DNA from: Caprimulgus europaeus
Taxonomy: Eukaryota; Chordata; Aves; Caprimulgiformes; Caprimulgidae
Direction of reading: 5' to 3'
Assembly: GCA_907165065.1 (NCBI GenBank)
Contig: OU015539.1
Span: 17,328,816-17,392,815 of the forward strand
DNA: 64,000 bases
Below, piece after piece: positions 62,501 to 64,000 of this stretch. Below the pieces are notes generated by a model that was given only the letters and a program-made list of their open reading frames with translations, ran no database searches and was not told where the DNA came from. The translations under genes were made by a program, and so were the position numbers. The number at the start of each line of letters is the position of its first letter. Within the stretch, counting starts at the first letter, position 1.

Positions 62501-62818
62501 CTACTTTATATTTTAGTTCCTCAACATCTTCAAAAACCTGGCTTTATCTCCTTTGGGTATCCAGCAGAAAACTGGCCTTAATCTCCTTTTTATTTTTTTA
62601 ATCTCTTTTGCAGCAGCAATCTGACATCCCGGTGCCCAGCAGTGATATTAATCATTGAAACACTCTTCTGTTCCCCAGCTTCTCTTAACCTGAGAATCTG
62701 TTATGTAAAAAGAGTGGAGCTCAGAGAGCAGGTGATGGAAACAGTTCTTACAGCTGCATGAATGGCAGACTGGAAATGCTGCTACAACCTTTTCCCCTCG
62801 CTGCTCCTCCCCACCCCA

Positions 62819-62857
62819 ACAAAAAAAAGGAAAAAAAGAAAATAAAAAAAAAGAGTA
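62819..62857 (+). repeat. A-rich tract
   Basis: Runs of A broken by single or double G and one T over about 38 bases. There is no adjacent retroposed sequence that I can recognise, so it need not be a poly(A) tail. Confidence 0.8.
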
Positions 62858-62980
62858 TAATAAGCACAAGGCTGCTGGGGGAAAGTAGATTTGCCTGGCA
62901 GAACTAAAGCAATTTGTGAACACAGTAATGCAACTGGGATGTTTTTACTGCAGCTCTCTAAGGGACGGGATCATGGAGTA

Positions 62981-63029
62981 TGTCACCCAGCTTCCAAGCC
63001 ATGTCACCCAGCTTCCAAGCCATGTCACC
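62981..63029 (+). repeat. 21-bp tandem duplication
   Basis: The 21-base unit beginning TGTCACCCAGCTTCC and ending AAGCCA occurs twice exactly (62981-63001 and 63002-63022), followed by a 7-base start of a third copy. No base differs between the copies, so the duplication is recent or variable. The unit length is a multiple of three, but no convincing gene runs through it. Confidence 0.92.
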
Positions 63030-63788
63030 TCACCATCAGGAGTTTCTCGAAGCTTCTGTCCAAGGCTAAGGGTGCTCACAGGCAGATTTCTCACTAAGAA
63101 TGTGTATGAAGTCAGTGGCTTAGGGCTTTAAGGTGACAAGACCAAGCAGTCTGAGCAAGGAGCCTCTGGAAGAACTGCAGTCCTAAACACAGCAAATATT
63201 TCACTTCCAGAGGAAACTGCCATCAGCCTCGAACTCAAGGGCAGGGGAGAAGGGAAGCCTCTACTGCTGTCTTCCCTTTGTCAGACCGGATTCTGATGCC
63301 TTCTCACACAGATTAGTAAATCACACTAGAAACAAAATCACAACAATTGATAGGGCCACCAGCTGAACACAGCAGTGTTCAGTACAGGTAAGAAAAACAG
63401 AATCTATCCACAGACCCTGGGCCACTGAAAGCCTGCCCCTGCTTGACTTAGAATATATAACCCAGTACCTTTGAACTAGGGGCTCACATCCACAATAAAG
63501 TTACCTTGGTTTCAAGGGTTACCACTTGTCAGTTCCTCTGCTGTGACATGGCCTGCCTGCTCTCACCCACAGTAACTCTAACAACTGTGCATTTTCCACG
63601 CTGAGTGAAGCTCAGCAAAGTCACCTCAATTACAGAACGGATTGCAAGTGTGTACACAGCCTCTCAGCAGCACGCAGCTAACGTGGGAACTCACGCAGGC
63701 ACCAAAGGCCCACATTTGAACCAGAGACACAGCAAAAATGCTGTGATATAAAGGCTGATGCATCATAACATCAAACCAACATTGCATG

Positions 63789-64000
63789 GTGTTCAACACT
63801 GACCCACACAACACCCTTGTCTCTAAGCCAGAGACAGGAGGGTTTGATGGATGGACCACTCGGTGGATAAGGAACTGGCTGGATGGTCACACTCAAAGAG
63901 TTGTGGTCAACAGCTCGATGTCCAAGTGGAAACTGGTGATGAGTGGTGTCCGTGTTGGGGCCGGTGCTGTTCAACATCTTTGTCAGTGACATGGACACTG
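63789..64000 (+). mobile_element. CR1 LINE, ORF2 reverse-transcriptase segment (runs off window)
   Basis: Plus direction, entering within the reverse-transcriptase domain: [42 protein letters not shown], then [10 protein letters not shown] and VSDMD, which match the CR1 consensus [37 protein letters not shown] and [17 protein letters not shown]. About 11 bases, coding the PQGS part, are missing near 63951, which shifts the frame, so this copy is inactive. The catalytic FADD box and the 3' end, if present, lie beyond position 64000. Confidence 0.94.

Larger units (their letters stand above)
55446..63788. other. Unique sequence with motif-rich parts and simple repeats
   Basis: About 8.3 kb with no recognised gene or interspersed repeat. 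It includes AT-rich, TAAT-containing parts at 56630-56930 and 58790-58950, the octamer pair at 59565-59582, an AT-rich tract at 59037-59102, an A-rich tract at 62819-62857 and a 21-bp tandem duplication at 62981-63029. Confidence 0.5.

Noticed and set aside
1-64000. Endogenous retrovirus or other virus-like element
   Set aside because: I looked for paired long terminal repeats and for protease, reverse-transcriptase, integrase, capsid or envelope signatures. The only reverse-transcriptase signatures found are those of CR1 LINEs.
1-64000. CRISPR array, tRNA or rRNA genes, bacterial-type operons
   Set aside because: No regularly spaced repeats, no cloverleaf-type sequence that I could recognise by eye, no rRNA core motifs, and no runs of adjacent long frames on one strand. 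A proper tRNA or microRNA scan was not possible.

Overview
The window reads as vertebrate nuclear DNA, almost certainly from a bird and probably from Neoaves. The evidence is the repeat content. All clearly recognisable interspersed repeats are CR1 LINEs, in both orientations and of several ages. They mostly carry the 3' part of the element, and several end in the CR1 terminal motif ATTCTATG(AT). I saw no Alu-, B- or L1-like repeats, no recognisable endogenous retrovirus and no bacterial gene organisation. Simple repeats are few and short.

I could not recognise any known protein-coding gene. The window is best described as intergenic or intronic sequence with roughly 8% CR1 (my estimate from the lengths listed). 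The main gene-like landmark is a short CpG island at about 16.03-16.41 kb. Its minus strand has an open frame that starts like a signal peptide and runs in frame into a splice-donor-like CAG|GTAACT at 16050/16049. It is a candidate first exon of a leftward gene or long noncoding RNA. A second possible exon on the plus strand (about 13.37-13.56 kb) and a doubtful one near 2.85-2.96 kb rest on splice-like signals only.

Layout: 0.4 kb, a short young CR1 (minus). 0.6-5.5 kb, unique sequence. 5.5-5.96 kb, an older CR1 (plus). 6.0-8.8 kb, unique sequence with a perfect 20-bp palindrome centred on CACGTG. 8.78-9.26 kb, a very old L3-like CR1. 9.3-20.8 kb, unique sequence with the CpG island. 20.8-21.2 kb and 24.55-24.79 kb, two related CR1 3' ends (minus), the first joined to a distant piece of the same element's coding region. 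24.8-30.8 kb, unique and partly AT-rich. 30.85-34.1 kb, two young, nearly identical, same-direction CR1 copies. 35.7-36.1 kb, a CR1 without its 3' end. 36.1-41.9 kb, unique, with a long homeodomain-motif-rich block at 38.5-39.2 kb. 41.9 kb, a worn CR1. 44.87-45.70 kb, a long ancient CR1 (minus). 45.7-55.2 kb, unique. 55.24-55.45 kb, another very old CR1 piece. 55.4-63.8 kb, unique. From 63.79 kb a CR1 reverse-transcriptase segment runs off the right edge.

The most useful observations are: (i) the two young CR1 copies share the same missing base inside ORF2, so their source was probably already unable to encode the full protein and was copied in trans; (ii) the CpG-island first-exon candidate; (iii) several AT-rich blocks resembling conserved regulatory elements, three of which carry paired copies of the octamer TGCATTA(A); and (iv) the 20-bp E-box palindrome. 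No new biological system is demonstrated. Everything about function outside the CR1 copies is inference from short motifs and needs comparison with other genomes or RNA data.
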